Shown: one piece after another, positions 1 to 14,597 of the stretch | Numbering within the stretch: position 1 is the stretch's first letter | How the letters are laid out: each line of letters begins with the position of its first letter | From: Steinernema hermaphroditum | Taxonomy: Eukaryota > Nematoda > Chromadorea > Rhabditida > Steinernematidae | NCBI GenBank assembly: GCA_030435675.1 | Contig: CM059625.1 | Span: forward strand, 6,944,001 to 7,008,000 | Reading direction: 5' to 3' | DNA length: 64,000 nt | The notes under the pieces: generated by a model | What the model saw: the letters and a program-made list of their open reading frames with translations, nothing else | Databases searched by the model: none | What the model was told of the DNA's origin: nothing | Made by a program: the position numbers and the translations under genes

Positions 1-3000
1 CGATTCGTAACAGCGTGCCACCGCAATCATTGCATTTTTCATATGGCCTAAAGTAGCCTTAGTGTTTCAGATATGAGTAGAATACCTTACCATCAAGCGA
101 AGATCCAATGTAGCGCGATATATTCGGCGATAATCGGAAGGGAATGGTTTTGGTAGTACGGAGATAATGGACTAAAATCAAAATCAGTTATTGGCACACG
201 ATCATCCGATTACCTTCGTCTTCTGGATTCAGGGGAAGATCAAATGCGTAATTCATCGCTACACTCTGTCCCGTGAAAACATTAAGCAGCATGAAATCCA
301 AAGCCATCGTTGTTAAATTAAAAATGAACTCCGAGATCGAATACATTCCAATATAGCATGCAGTCTGCTTTCGCACCATCCACTGATGTGTTGCGTTTGG
401 ATAAGACCTCGCCATCCACTTGCTCATCAAATCCGAAGGCACTTTGGGCTCAGACGTGTCGCCGCCTCGGATAATCTTCGAGTATGAACCAAATAGAAAC
501 TCTGGAGTCGGTGCTTGCTGCAACGCACGAATTTCTTCGTACTGATCTATGATGATTCGATCAGGAGTCCTCATATCCTTTCGCTGCTGCAGGCACTCCG
601 TGTAGATATCGAGATAGCGCATAAATTTGGTGTTCGATGTCGGTTGAGGATATGTCGGTCCGAACGGTGCATACTCGACAATGGTAGACTGTAGTCCAAT
701 GGGCAAAACACTCGGTTGATTGAAAACGAGAAGCCGTCGAGAACATTCGTGATCGCGGGATAGTGGCGTGTTCATCAAGCCGAACAAGCGATAAACGGCA
801 TCTTCGTTGTCGGTGATTAGCTGATCCTTCTCTTTCCACAACTGGAGGTAATACGTGTAGATCTGAAAACACACACACTACTAAATAGAACTTAATGCCT
901 CCAATACCTTTCCACATTCGGAGAGAACTGACACGAGGCGGTACACTCTGCCGTTCTGCAGAATCACTTTGTAGGTTGGCAAGAAGCGTGCAATCTTCTC
1001 CGTGTACTGTGCCTGTTGCTGTTTTGTGGTCATTACACAGCCGAATATGTCGATGTATGCTAGCTTCGTGTTGAATTTTGACAAGAAAAAGCTTTCCCGA
1101 CGAAGTACACCATGTCTGAAAGGCGTCCAGTTCGGTTCGTTAATGCTGTGTCGAGCCACTTACCTCAGAACGACTTTTAACCTCCTCTCGACGCGTTCGT
1201 GGAATTCCACGACCATCTTTAGAACAGTCAGAAGATCAAATTTCCCGTCGTTCATATCGCAATAGAAAGTTTTGAATTCACCGGTTAACGCAACGATCTC
1301 CTCCATTCGCTCACAGTCCGTTTTGACAGAGACATCTCTAGCTTCACGCACCCAATTGTACACCATGCTCACAAGGTCTATGGTAGCACGAGCGTTCTGT
1401 AGGCTACTCTGCAGGGTAAAAATTTCCCTTAAAAATGAAATAAGGCCAGTACAATAGCACAAGTAGCTTACTCGAAACATCGTTCTTTGATCTGCGACAG
1501 TCTGAACAACTGGCGTTCATACCAACCCCAGCTCAATGATTCCAGACCGTGAAGAACCTCGTTAAGCGAAGCAATGTCCGAAGGCCTGGCGCGCACTGTA
1601 ACTTCTAGAAGGAGGAGCATTGCGTCTTCCCATGTTTTGGCTTTGGAAAAGTCGGGATCTTTTTCGAGTTTCTTCGTTTTGTCTCTTCGGACGTCAACCG
1701 CCGGCGCAAAGCGAGCCTCCAAGCTACGACTAATGGCCACTACAATGCTTTAGTTACAGGACTTCTCATCATCATAACAAGCATACCAATTTGAGCTGTG
1801 AACGTCTCGTTTGGAAGGTGCTTCCGCAGCGTATAAAACATTGGCTCCGGACTACCCTTAGCAATAAAGCAAAGCAGTCGGAAACTTAAGTATCCACCCG
1901 GCTGCCTCGAGAGTTCAATTAACTCGTTAAGCCTAAATAGAGTGAGAGTACAGAGAAAATACGCCGATAATCACGAACCATAAGACCCAATTCGCCGGAG
2001 GGACGCAATCAGAACATCTCGCCATGCTGGCATCCATTATAGTGAGTGTTTCGGGCATGCCCGTAGCAATCATTCTCTTCATCAGCCATAATAGTTTGGC
2101 GATAAACTTTCGAGATCTGGCCTCAAGGCGAGCACAGTTCAGGAAACAGTACAACGCCTCAGCGCCTGCGCCGATATTTGTCTTATCCTTGTCGAAAAGT
2201 TTCTCCAGATGTTCACCCCAATTTTTCCAGACTAGGTTATTGGTGAACGTAGTCGACGTGTTGTAAACTTTTCCAGCCACAACGAATCCTTTGGCAGCTT
2301 CTTCATCGCTAAAATAATGTCTCATTTTACGGAGCCAACATATTGAAGAGTACCAGTCCAGTTTCGAGAGAACGCTGGCCTTCGATGCAAGAATTCGAGC
2401 ATTTTCGTCCGCTGTGAACTGGTCGAACGTCATAGTCTTAATCATTTCCAGTGCTTCGAAAAGGTGGTCGTTGTGTTCTTTCTCATGGCCTCGATCGCTG
2501 AGAGTTTTGATGACTTCGCTTTTCGTGCAAGACATCTTCACTAGCGTCTTTATATGTTCGCAGATCGTTGTACAAGCGTCCATACGCATCATTTGGGGCT
2601 GATTATGAAGACTGAAAAATTAAATATTAGCGTGAGAGCTGTCGCATAAAACCTTACTAGCTCAGATGACTTATAGCCCTCAAGTAGTGATTCGACATTC
2701 GACAAACTTTGGCAAGTCCCAGAATCGTTGACGAATGGGTGTTCAAATTGAGTGTGAACATATCGTCAAGGGCTTGGCTAACTGCGGGATGTCTCGAGAT
2801 GATCGGTCCTGTTTTGCGATGCCCGTAGGGCGGATATATTTCACTGGATTTCGGATCCTGTGAACCTTCAGATTCGACTTGATTCTTCTACAGTCGGAGA
2901 TGAGTGGCACCACAATAACGATCTCCTTACCCATTCCTCCTTTTCTTTCTCTTCCGATAATTTCAGTTCCTCGCGTTCGATGCATTCGCGCTGTATTCTG

Positions 3001-6000
3001 TTGAAATGGTATACTCTCCAAGAGGTTATTTCGGTCGACGTTCCAATGTCGTCGAGAAGAGAGAGCTGACGATTTCTGCAACGAAATGGTTATATGTATA
3101 TCCGATATGGTAACTTTGCGACATACCGCCATGTTTTCACAACAGCCTTAATTTCTGCAGCGTAAGGCGAAAGATCTCCAGTCCTTTCGCGAACATCGGT
3201 CGATGTTCGTTCCAAAATTATATTTCTGAGATTTCGAGCAATGTGTGAGCCTTCATGCACTTCTTGCAGGAGTTGCGCGCGCTAAAATAATAACCTTCAT
3301 AATGCGCGAATAAAAACGGCACTTACTCTCAACAGAATCATGTGGGAGTGAGAGACGATGCTTGGTAATTGCCTCCAGGCATGAATCAGATACATCGAGG
3401 CTTCCTTTTCAAATGCTTCCACTTCCGCTCTGCTCTGGTCATCATAATTCTCTCCAGCTGCCTGCAAAATTACGACTTACTTCATGTGTTCATCTTTCGC
3501 CTTACGGTGATATTCGCCATAGCATTGCAAATTGCTAGCATAGGGAGCTCCTCGTCAGGTGCCGTCGCGGTGTAAGCGTCCATATTCTCCTTCAGTACCT
3601 CCCATTCGCCCAGTTGAACTGAAGACTCAGCTACCAGTGATGGGTTGAATGTGCCTTCTCGATTCGCAAAATCGAAGATCTGTCCCCAGTTACCGAGTGA
3701 TCTCAGTGATCTGAAAAGATGCAAAGTGAGGTCTCACCACGATATATTTGGTAACTTACTCAATCCAGTTGTCAGACCACATGCGAATTTCATGGCGCGC
3801 TTCAATTCCGTAGGATTTAAAGTCATAATTAGTACCCGACGCTTCTAGCTCTACGAATTTTCGACTGCACTGAACCGTTTCTCGTTCGGACCTATCGAAA
3901 TCTCCAAAGCTACGAAGCTGTAGCAACCGACTCGTGCTCGCGAAGAACGCTCGCCGTTCCCAGATCATTTCCAGTTGGTCTTCTTCGTTCAACCGCCGAT
4001 ACAGCATTCTCATATTATCGAGCAGTTCAAGCTGCTCTGTAACAGATTTATCCCTAAGCGCCAAGTGAACGTTCATGAGTGAAGTCTTCCCGAGCTTGCA
4101 CATAGCCTCCTCCAGATATAGTAAGCCGCGATGCCAGTGGTTGTGAGTGCCTGCCATGTAACTGAAATGACGATTAAGAATGTCCAATACCCAATGAAAG
4201 GTTGGCTTACCTAACAAGAGGTCGGGGCATGTTTATCGGTGGGTCGCATGCCAAAAATGCGTCCATGAAAGTACGCATAATGGATATGTCGCAGTCCTTC
4301 TGCATTGCATGTGTTCCGGAACCTATGAAGAAGGGAATCTTTACTGTCAGCAGCGCGCGTTCTACGTCGTCCAAGGAAGACCATACTGAGACCAGCATCT
4401 ATAAAAGTCGTTTTAAAAAAGGAAACAAAAATGCAGACATACCTTGCTCCAACTAACGCTTGCGAGCTCGTGGTCACTGTAGCACAATTCCACGAAGTCT
4501 GAGACCATGTCTTCAAAGCGGAAACGCGAGGCGACATTGATGAGGTGATAGAGCTCTTCGAAAACACGATCGACTCCGGTCGGTTTTGCCACCGGATTCA
4601 TCTTTTCTAGCCGTTCACGCTCTCTTTTTCTCCTTTCGGGAACAGGAGAAGTGGTCCCATCACGCAATTTCATGTACGCGTAGACGGCAGTCTCGTAATC
4701 ATTCAGTACACCCACTAAAGAGGGACTCAACGGCAAAGTGTAGCGCCGATCCTCGGGAAAAACAATTGATGCGTCGTTGTCTTCCGGAACCACTTCCAAT
4801 TCTACGTTCGTCTGGAGGCCCTCCGGTGTGAGGGCGTTGATCAGTCCGTCATACAAGTTGCACGTGTCCTTCAATTCTGATCTCAGAGCCGTGTTGAACT
4901 GACGTTTTCTAGTCGTCCTCGCTGAGTCTTGCGGTCCTTTTCTCACTCCATTCAGTGTAAACATGCACAAATGGACACAGTGTTTGACCCAAAAGTGCTG
5001 CGCCAGCGGCCTCCAGTCTTGTTCAGTGAGGATGTAAAGAAGCCTCTGGAACAGGAACGGCGACATCTTCTCATCCCAAACGGCCATGAATCTAAATTTC
5101 GGTTTTTGGACCAGATGTACATTTAGTTGACAAACCTTCCACGCAGATTCTCGTCACTACAACACACACCCCAATAGAACGCCAGGTCCAGACGACCACC
5201 CACATCGCAGTTCCTCAATTGGGGCGTTTCGAAGACGTGAGCAATTGAGTACAGGAATGACTGCAGCAGTTCGCGATTTCCGAGAATCCTATCTTCCAGG
5301 TACTTGAGTATGCGACACAATAGGGGGATTCCCTGTGTAATGGCTACCTCGTCGGACATGTGCAAGTACTCGTCGGTCAACTGAGAAACAATACATGTAC
5401 TATTTACCGTAGAGACCTCAACCAACCTTGATTATCACGGCTAGAAGCTTGTCAGAGACGCCTTGTTCTATTAACACAGCCAGAACGTGTTGGCTGACTG
5501 CTTTCCGCGTTTCAGGGCTCAGACGATGGATCTGGTTGGTCAAAAGATCAATCGCACAGTAGCACGTCTCTGTAGGAAGAAAGTCCTTCGGCTCAGCGGT
5601 TCTCACATTTGGTGCACCCGGGTGCGGCACCTTTGGCACCATTGCTTCCACGTGATCCTTGACCAGCTTTACCATCATCTTCACGAAGGCTGCCTGGCAC
5701 GTTGTTTCAAGGAATTCTTCGTTGGCCGAGCACATAAGTCGCAGAATATGCAAAGGAGCAACGATGGTTTGCAGAACTGATGGCGACGACCTTTCGAAGT
5801 TGCTGAAGCTGTCGGTTATGAACCGTATCAGGGCCTGGTTGAGGGTGTCGAACTCGTCAAGTCCAGTTTGGGTGCATTTGGTTCGTTCCAGGAGTCTCTG
5901 AAGCAGCGTGTACATGGCCCTCAATATCTGAACACTTTGATTATGTTGTCGGTATTTGGTTTTATCTTGCATACCGCAGCCTGACTGGATGTGACGCAGA

Positions 6001-9000
6001 TGGAAAGAGCTCTCTGAAGGGGTCGGATGATCTCCACGATCATAGTTCTCGGAATGATAATCGTAAGGCTGGAGAGAATTTCTACAGCAACTTGCGTCTG
6101 CACGATTTGCTGACTAGTGGGAGTCGAGACATCACAAGCAAGCAGCTGTTTTTCGTAACTAAATCAGTTCTATGAAACAGTAAATACGTCCGAAAGTGAC
6201 TTACGCTACGTGATTTAGAGTGGCATTCATCCCCCAAACTGATGGCTTCAGAGCTGCTTTCAGAAGCATGAGCGAGCGCTTGTTCAAGTTGTCGGTAGCA
6301 GGTGGAACTTGTATATTTTGCTGGTTTTGTAAGGCAATCTGCTCTCCTGTTTGGCAGGCTATTCTGATCAGAGTGTTCAAGGCCTGATCCGCAAAAGCCT
6401 TTTCGACAGGTCGATGCACCTCTTCGTTGGTTCCGGTTGTCAGGCTGCTTGTAGTTGGTACAGCAGCTGTTGCGAGAGGACGAACAGTGGGAGGACTGTA
6501 GGGCTGAGCTCTAGAGGATCCCTCACGTTCAGTCGTCGACGAACCACGTGCTGTGTCTTTGAGCAGCTGGTCAATGTCCATCTCATCCGAAGGGTTCTTT
6601 TCCACTAGTTTAACTCGCAGAAGTTCCCACTTGATGATTGTTTCGCAGACGTCGACAATCAGTTTCTTTGCTTCCACGGTGTGGTGCGTGAGCATCATCC
6701 TCTGCACGGCCGTAACAAGAAAGGGAAGCATCTGGTGGCGAACGTAGTAGTAGACTTTGTAGTGACGAACGACAGTACCACTGAACGAGATTCTTGGATG
6801 CCTATTTAGAGCAGTTCCACTTACATGCAGTGGGTCATTTGCTGAATGTTGTGCGATTCCTCGCCTATAATCTTCTTTATAAAGAGCAGCAACTGCATGT
6901 ATCCGTCGTCCATGCGTTTAGGAAGAGCCGGAGTGATGACATCGAGAGCACGACGGATTATGTCTCGGTTATCTTGAGCGTATGCTTTCATCAAACCGCT
7001 GTGCACCTAAACACAAATCTCAGATTTCTCTACTGTAGTTGTGGATTCAGTACTTGTAGGACAATTTTGCGGTTGATTGCAAATTTGTCAATTATATGAG
7101 CAATGAGGAGGTGCCCGGTGTACTTCACGGTGATGTCCTGGGGGCCTTGAGCTTGCAAGCAGGGCCACGCGAATACCATGAAGATTCGCAGACGGCCTAT
7201 TTGCTTTCTAAATTCGAGCATTTAGAGTTTTAGGACGTATAAGTGTCATCTTACATCTTCTGAGAGATTTCATGGATGTGAGTGGGGCAGTGCTGCACAA
7301 GCAAAATACAGAACTGGTACATGGCGATAAACATCTGGTCAGACATGTCCACCCGACAGACATCTATGATCTTCGTCACGAGGACGGAGACGATATTGGT
7401 ATCGTCCACATCGTCTGGACTTGGCTTGGCACCAACAACTTCGTCAGCGTTGTATCTCTCGAAGGCCCACGCAAACGCAGGGACGACGACATACTGCATG
7501 AAGCGGGCGATATCGTCATCGGCGGCGGCTGCTTTCGGGTCCTGCTGGAACTTCTTTACCACAAAGAAAAATGCGTTGCGCCTCCAGTAGAGAGGGAAAG
7601 TCTGAATGGCATAATGTAGGGATGTAGACGAAGAACCACCTTACTGGAACGATGACATCATTGACGTATTCTTGGAAGAAGATGAAGTCGCTGATGTACT
7701 TATGCGAAAACACTACTGTCAGCTCATAGAGCAGACCGATCTCGTCGATGTTGTTCCTACAATTGTGGCGATTAAATCCCGGTTCGAAAGTTTTTGTTAC
7801 CTGTAGTAAGTCAGCATGATGCTAACCATAAGCTTAGGGACGCGATATTTCGTTTCATCTACGTAGTCCATGATTGGCTGGTCCTTGTTTTCATCGCTTC
7901 GAGGGTCGTGTCTCATTCCGTATCGCTGGTAGAACTCAGGGTTACTCCATAAGATGCGCAGAAGCTTCATGATACGCTCACAATGAGCAAACCAGTCCGG
8001 GTGTTGCTTGACTATTGTCCACAGCACACTAAGAACTGCCAATTCGTATTTCGCCTTATCGTAATTCTCCGGACGCTTCTCCCATTTTCCAACCACCATA
8101 ACACTCGCTTGAAGAATATGCTCAAACAGATCTTCGTTCTCCATCATCACCTGCCGAAGAGGTAGCGAATCTTCGTATTTCAGAAACTCCTAAACATCGG
8201 TGAGAAACGAAGAAATGCTTCTTACTTACGACATAAAGTCTCCATGTATGTTCAGTGAGAAGGTGTATCTCGTTAACCATCACAGCTATGGCCTCCTTTG
8301 GATAGAGGTTCATGTACTTTCTCAACCTGTCCTTCCAATTAACACCGGGCAACGCCAGTTCAGAGTCCGACGATGAAACCATGGGGATGAATGTGGAGAG
8401 CCAGTGCATGCTATCGTGGAATCCTGGGCATTCACATAGCAGATCCAACAACCAGACACATCCAAAGAACTCCATCTTCAGCTTGTAGACGGTCTTCCTT
8501 TTTATGAACTGCTCTATCTCCATTTTGCATTTGTCGATGTAGGTGTGCACAGTAGAGCGGTCGGACAGATTGTGTAGGTAGTAGATCCTTTTCATGAGGA
8601 TCTCGTCCAAGCTGGGATCGTCTTCCATGTCCTGGAGAATCTGTTGCATCTCTTGAATGACGAGCGCCTGTCCTTCCGGGCACGTCTTGATCACGCGCAA
8701 GGCGCACTCGTACGCGGTATCTTGCAGCTTCTTGTTACCGTAAACGGCCATCTTCAGAACTATCTGGATCAACTGCATATGTATCTCCAATTTTCGGTCG
8801 ACGCGCATGCGTTGCTCTGCGGTGCTGTAGGGCAATCCGTCGACCAGGACGAAGTTATTTAGTCTTTTGACGAGCTCGTCCTGGTCGATGCCTGAATCCC
8901 TCGAGACGCTGTCACTCCGTTGTTGCTGCTCGTCTCTGGAGGCCGACGCCGAATGCGTCGAAGGGGTGCACGAAGACGTTGATTCAGAATCTGACTCTCC

Positions 9001-12000
9001 CGATGAAGAGGTATTCGATGATGTCGTCGACGATGTAGATGACACTGATGGCGATTTGACTCGTTTGATCTGCTGTTTGCAGTACTCCTCGACGAACTTC
9101 TGCTCACTGCCGTACTTAGGTGCTTCCTCCTTTCTTTTTGCAAAGCACACAGCCATGTAACCTCCAACAGCGGCTTCTAAAAGCAGTAAAATTACAGACT
9201 GTATCTCCTAGAAGCGGAGTCGTACTTATTGCTGCCATCTTCACGTTATATAAACGCTCGTAAGCGTTGGCGTAAGGATGTTCCAGAGTGGTGCCTATGG
9301 CTGCGTAGTTTGGCAATGCATCCAGTCGTTCCTCATCGGCCTCGCAAAGCAAAATTAAATTACGCAGAAACTGTAATATGGTCGAGTCTTTCAAGTTCGT
9401 TTGAATAATCGGCGTGTCCACTGTATGCACTAGAGCGAAGTACTCCTAGAACGATAGAATATTTTAGTTGTTTCAAAGCTAACATTATACCAAAAATCCG
9501 ATTTGAGCCGTACTCGACATGGTCATGAAACGATGGCAACCACGATGGAGATTCACTGCGAGCTTATCTTTCTGCAGATTCAACAATTCGATGAAAGTGT
9601 ACCCACTAGCTTCTGCAAGCTCCTCAAAGATGCCCAACACCTGGAAATTGATATTCAGATTGATGGACAACACGGCACCTTCTAACCTGTTCACGCATAA
9701 ATGCGATTGGATCATACAAATGTTCCATGAGACGGACGACAAATTCTGCAAGCAAGCAGAACTGTGCTGGAGAGAGGCTTCTTATTGCAGGGTTCGCGTT
9801 CGCCTCGTCCAGAGCAAACACTCTCTTGAGCATAGCCCGGAAGGTCTTCCTGGCCACTTCAATTGTACCACAGGATACTTCCTCGGTAAGTCCAAAGAGC
9901 ACCTTAAAATAGTCGACCGTCAACGCTTTCTTGAAGGCACATAACGTTATACCTCAATCATAGCATTGACAACATAAATCGCGTTTTTCATAATCAGACT
10001 CTTTGGGTAGACAGAGACGATGTGCAGCAGCGCAGAGCATCCGCCATGTCTGGCGTACCACTCAGTTTCATAACACAGTTTGATCATCCTCTCAAAGATG
10101 TACCCGTATGCAGGAGGCAGAGTGCTCTGAATATTGACTGATATAGCAAGCACGCACATACTGTAACTTGCATTAGGTTCAAGTCCGCAGATTTGGACAG
10201 CGGTATCGTGAAAGATTCCTAGGGCTACTATTGCGGGCTTCGTGAACTCTAAATGAGCATCGGCTAGCACCTCAAATAACGCATCGACCAGAATCATTCC
10301 ATCTAGGGATTTCTTATCGACTTCGCGTTCTTGAGTATCTGAAACATGAAATTCATCAATTAAACGCAAAATCGCTCTTTGCTCACCTGCGGTCTGCTCT
10401 TCATATTTTTCCACAATTAAGAGTGTGGATAGATAGCGAATTATGAGGTAGAAGAACGGGATGACCTCTTCGTACAAATCGCGTGAAGCCGCAGACACTA
10501 CAAGTAGATGAATAATGCTTTAAACTGTCCTATATTTTTCATACTGATGATAGCCGCCACTGCATTCTTGTACATTTCTCTTGCTTTCGTATTAGGGCAC
10601 ACTTCAGGAGGAATACTGCGCCATTGTAAAGATCCGCAATCCACGGCTTTTTCAGCTTTCTAAATTACGATAAATAAACAAGATATGACTAAAAATACAA
10701 ACGAACCCTTAGTAGCTGATCGCGAAAGTCGACTCCCTCCAGCTTTTTTGTTCTCAACGCCATTAGCAGCACCCCTCGACATAGAGACATTGCATGGTGG
10801 CGAAGGGATAACGACGAAACTTTGTTCGTGGCGGATCTCAGCACGATCCCGACGTTTGAAGCGACATCTCCGGAGATGGTTGTTCTGTAAATGCTGAAGT
10901 ACGTAGTTTATATTTTTCTTTGTATAAATCTACCGAAGATGGTCCAGAGATGTCTTTACGCTATCCGTAAGATCGATTTCGCAGATTATGGCGGGCTTAC
11001 TGACATCGGGAAGCACCGGCCCTTCCGAAGGCTCAGGACTTTTTTGTGATGTTACCTCCTCTATTTCCTCGTCTTTCCCTTCCTCCTCCGCTTTCTTTTC
11101 GGTCTCCGGCTGTGGAGCCGGTGGAACTTTGACAGTTTCCGTAGAACGACGGAATTTCAGCAGAACCGCAGGGTTAATGTCGTCCTTGTCGCGGACAGCG
11201 TATTCCAGGTGAGGGGCTTCTAGCAGCATTTTGCGGTTGAGACCTCCGAACTTTCCCATAATTCGCAGCGCTACCGTAGTGCAGCTCGCATCATTTGAAT
11301 GACGAATGACCCTCCAAATGCCCTGCATCAACGGCGAACGAACGGGAGCCATGTAGTAGTAGAGGTATTCGGGCTGGAGGTTGTCCACGCAAAGCTCCAA
11401 TGTCCGGAGACCCTGCTGCACAAGACTCGTCGATCCGGAGAATGCATAAACCAGAGGGTCCATGAGAAGAGGAAGATAGGGAAGCAGCGAGGAAAGTCTC
11501 ACCGGAACTGTGAGACACAGTTCGCAGAAGAGTTCGCGGACTGACTGTCTGTGGCGGCCGCTGTGAATGCGACACATCTGCTGAAGCAGTGCCGGGAGAA
11601 GAGGCAGGAATGCCTGGTAGAGAAGGTCGTGAGTGCCGTTTCCAATGGATCGGAATAGAGACCGCAGAAGCAAGAAGTACTGAGTCGGATCTGGAGCCCT
11701 CAATGCAAACTGCATCGATTCGAACACCGTGCGATGAAGGAACGACTGGAAAAATTGCAATAGAAAATACAGTACGATGCTTCATACCTTGAGCATTTTC
11801 TCGTTTTCAAGAGTTGAGGGGTTATTGCTGGAGACAGAGGAGAAGACCATTTTGAATATTTTGAGGTACATCGACGATCTGTCGTTGACGTCGGAGAGAT
11901 CGCCAAGTCGACGCATCAAATACTTCAATATTTCGCATCCAACCACAACGGAGATGTTCGACGAAACGAGAAAGCCGTTGACGATGAACTGGAGAGCATT

Positions 12001-14579
12001 GTTTTGCAACAATTTCTCAAAGAGGTAGTCCACATGCTTTGAGAACACCGCTTCGAAGACGTCCGCATTCACCATTGTAAACTAAACAGTAATTTGTTGC
12101 TTAAAAAGCAATTAGAACTTCAAAGATACCGTGTTGGTGAAATATTCCAACGCTTCTTTTTCGTCACGAGCTCGTACTCCACTTCTGCTCGACACTCGCT
12201 GGAACATTCCGGGTGCATTTGGCGCTTGGGAAATGGTAAAGACCTCCAAGCAGTGGATGCCGTTTACGAAGAGCTTCGACAGAATGGCCCTTTCTCTTTC
12301 AGAGGAAAACGGAGGATCTGTTGTGAGATGCGAGTTGGTAATGCCGACGGCTATGAGTTTTATGGACTGCATCAGCACGCGGACCATCGCTCGCGCATCC
12401 TGAGGGTTTGTCGGTAACGGCGGTTTGAAATTGTACATTGCACAGAGTTGTGTCACGGTGAGTTGCTGAAAAGGACTGGTAACATCTCTGTCTTACGCCA
12501 ACCACTACCTTTCCTCCTATTTTCGTTGGAGGTGGCAAAGAGGGCACTGTAAGCCTTGGTGTCCGATTGACATTCTCCGCCGCTGAAGCTGTTTCCTGTT
12601 GGGCAGCAGTGGATGTGGAGGGAGTAGGTTCTGTTGAACAGGGGTTGACCTCGGCGGGTTCGTCGACTTCCATCGGTGTAGCAGTATCAGCGCCAGTCGA
12701 GCTTTCCTGAGAAATGGAGGCGGTTTCTTTTTCTTTGGCTGTAGTGCTCTGCTGCACGACATCTTCTGAATCCTGTTGGGAAGTCACGTCCGCGTTTGCT
12801 GCAGCTTCTACGTTGCGTCGTTGTCGAGGATGGTAGGTGTACTTCTCGAGAAGAGGTCCGACATGATGTTTTGCCATGAATCGGAACTTTCTCACGAAAC
12901 AGTCGAACATGTGCAAGAGGACGTCTCGACATGGCTCGCTGTGGTTTATCTCCAGCTTTGCGAACGCTTCAACCAAGTTCATGAGGCCTTTGCAGCACAT
13001 AGCTTGCGAGTGACCGTAGATTTGAGTGGTGTGCAGCATGAGGGAGAAGAAATAGACGACGTTGACAAGTACTTCGTAGGTCAGGTGATTTCGAAGGTGG
13101 TGACAAAGGTCGCAAAGCATCTGGACGACTGACACCCTAAAAGGCGCGTCTCTATACATCCATACATAGGGCTACCACAAACCTTAGGCACTCGTTGACT
13201 GTTACTCCATTTCCAAGCAGCGTGTTGTTGTTGAGCAGCCTTGGAAGCACATTAACGAAATTTTTCTGATACTCGCTGTTAAAGAAATAGCGAGCGGCCA
13301 CTAGAAGTTCCCTTCTCGGAAGAATGGGTTCCTGTGGACAGTTCTCGAAGAGACAAATCATCGAATTGATGACCTGACTAGCGTTGTTTTGGAAGAAATC
13401 CGAAGCTGTTCCGCCCTAGAAACCATCAGTAATATTTCGGCGGAAGGGAAAACGAAACGCACAGAGGGCGACGCCTTTGCGTAGAAAGCCAGGAAGGTGA
13501 AAGCCCGTATTTGTGAATTTAAGAATTCGTCGGCTACTTCGTTGGTGAAGCCTTGTTCTTCTTTTACGTTTGCCGGAATCTTCGCGGACAAATAAGAAGC
13601 AATAATTTGCGTTAGGTCACCAAGATCTGTGAGCACCTGGAAAGCAAAAAGGAGAATTGGGAGAAGAGCGTACGCTGCACGTACCTGTTGTTTATACATA
13701 TTGCAGAGAAGAATGATTAAGGAAGGCACTTCGCCTAAGACTTTCACACTCTGTTGTGCTCGAGGAATCAATGTATACTAAAAGCCGCTCTGTTTTCATG
13801 CAAAACAAGTCGTTATCTTACAGCAATTGGACGGTCTGATCCATCTTGACTATCTACGTGCACGGAAGTGACGCAAAAACACTGTTGTAGAGTCTGAAAT
13901 GAGGACTTTTCATCGAAGCGGTTCTGGCTACTCACATTCTCTAGCGTTACATCCTCGAAATTCCATTGTGGCAGCACTTGTCTTCGTGTAAGGAACATGG
14001 TTCCACCCTCACAATGCCTGAACATATCGCTGTACATCACCTTGAAGTGTGACATGAGTGTGGTAATCTGAATAAGGCTGCTTCATTTATGTAGAGAACG
14101 CCACGACGAACCTCGTTAATGAACGGCAACCGGAACTGTTTGATGTGTTCGCTGAGAATTTTCAACGCCAACAGCGCATTCTCCTCGTTCTCCTGGGTGA
14201 TGCATCGAATCATGACTGGTTCAAACGTTTTGGCGAACGTCTTCATAGCCTCCGAAAAGGACATCCGCAGGATCATCTCCAGCATCAATTTTCGGAGCAT
14301 CTGAGTGTGGTTCTCGGAGACACATTGCGGCTGCGTATCGTTGAAAAGCTTCAGAAACGCCCTTAGAAGGTTCTCAGCTATCAAATTGAAAGCAGGACCA
14401 TTGGGAATATCGTCAAAACTGGAGCTTATCTCCGTTAGTGCTTTGTATTTCAGGTCGTCCCTTTGGGAAGCATCACTTAGTGTCTTCACAAGGGCATCTA
14501 TGTGTCCAATGAGGGGCTGGGTTGGACGACCGGTAGGGCCAGAAGCAGGGAAAGGCGGCCCGCCGCCTGCAGTGTACAT
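1..14579 (-). CDS. trr-1: TRRAP/TRR-1 PIKK-family pseudokinase, C-terminus off the left edge
   Basis: TRRAP is the giant scaffold that brings NuA4/TIP60 and SAGA-type histone acetyltransferases to activators in the nucleus. Start ATG 14579 follows a TTTCAG acceptor. The N-terminal HEAT block keeps the LRKLMLEMILRMSFSEA and ENEENALLALKILSEHIKQF stretches of the family. Helical repeats and the FAT region follow, then the degenerate kinase domain. The last three exons read 214-862, 91-171 and 1-47 with GT-AG introns. They give TIPFRLSPNIS and MIAVARCYES, matching TRRAP (PFRLTPNISEF, MIAVARCF); roughly the last 65 residues lie outside. The segment equivalent to the catalytic and activation loops lacks HRD/DFG-like residues, as is known for TRRAP. 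Linkers near 11.0-11.2, 12.5-12.8 and 8.9-9.1 kb are acidic or Ser-rich. About 25 short introns; roughly 4,000 residues in the window. Identity is secure; individual exon ends are less so. Confidence 0.95.
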
Positions 14580-14589
14580 GCCGCGAACT

Positions 14590-14597
14590 GTGTCTGA
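14590..14597 (-). promoter_or_regulatory. Probable trans-splice acceptor for the TRRAP mRNA
   Basis: A TTTCAG acceptor lies about 15 bases upstream of the TRRAP ATG and I see no matching upstream donor exon. That is the usual layout of a nematode spliced-leader addition site. Inference only; cDNA 5' ends would settle it. Confidence 0.45.
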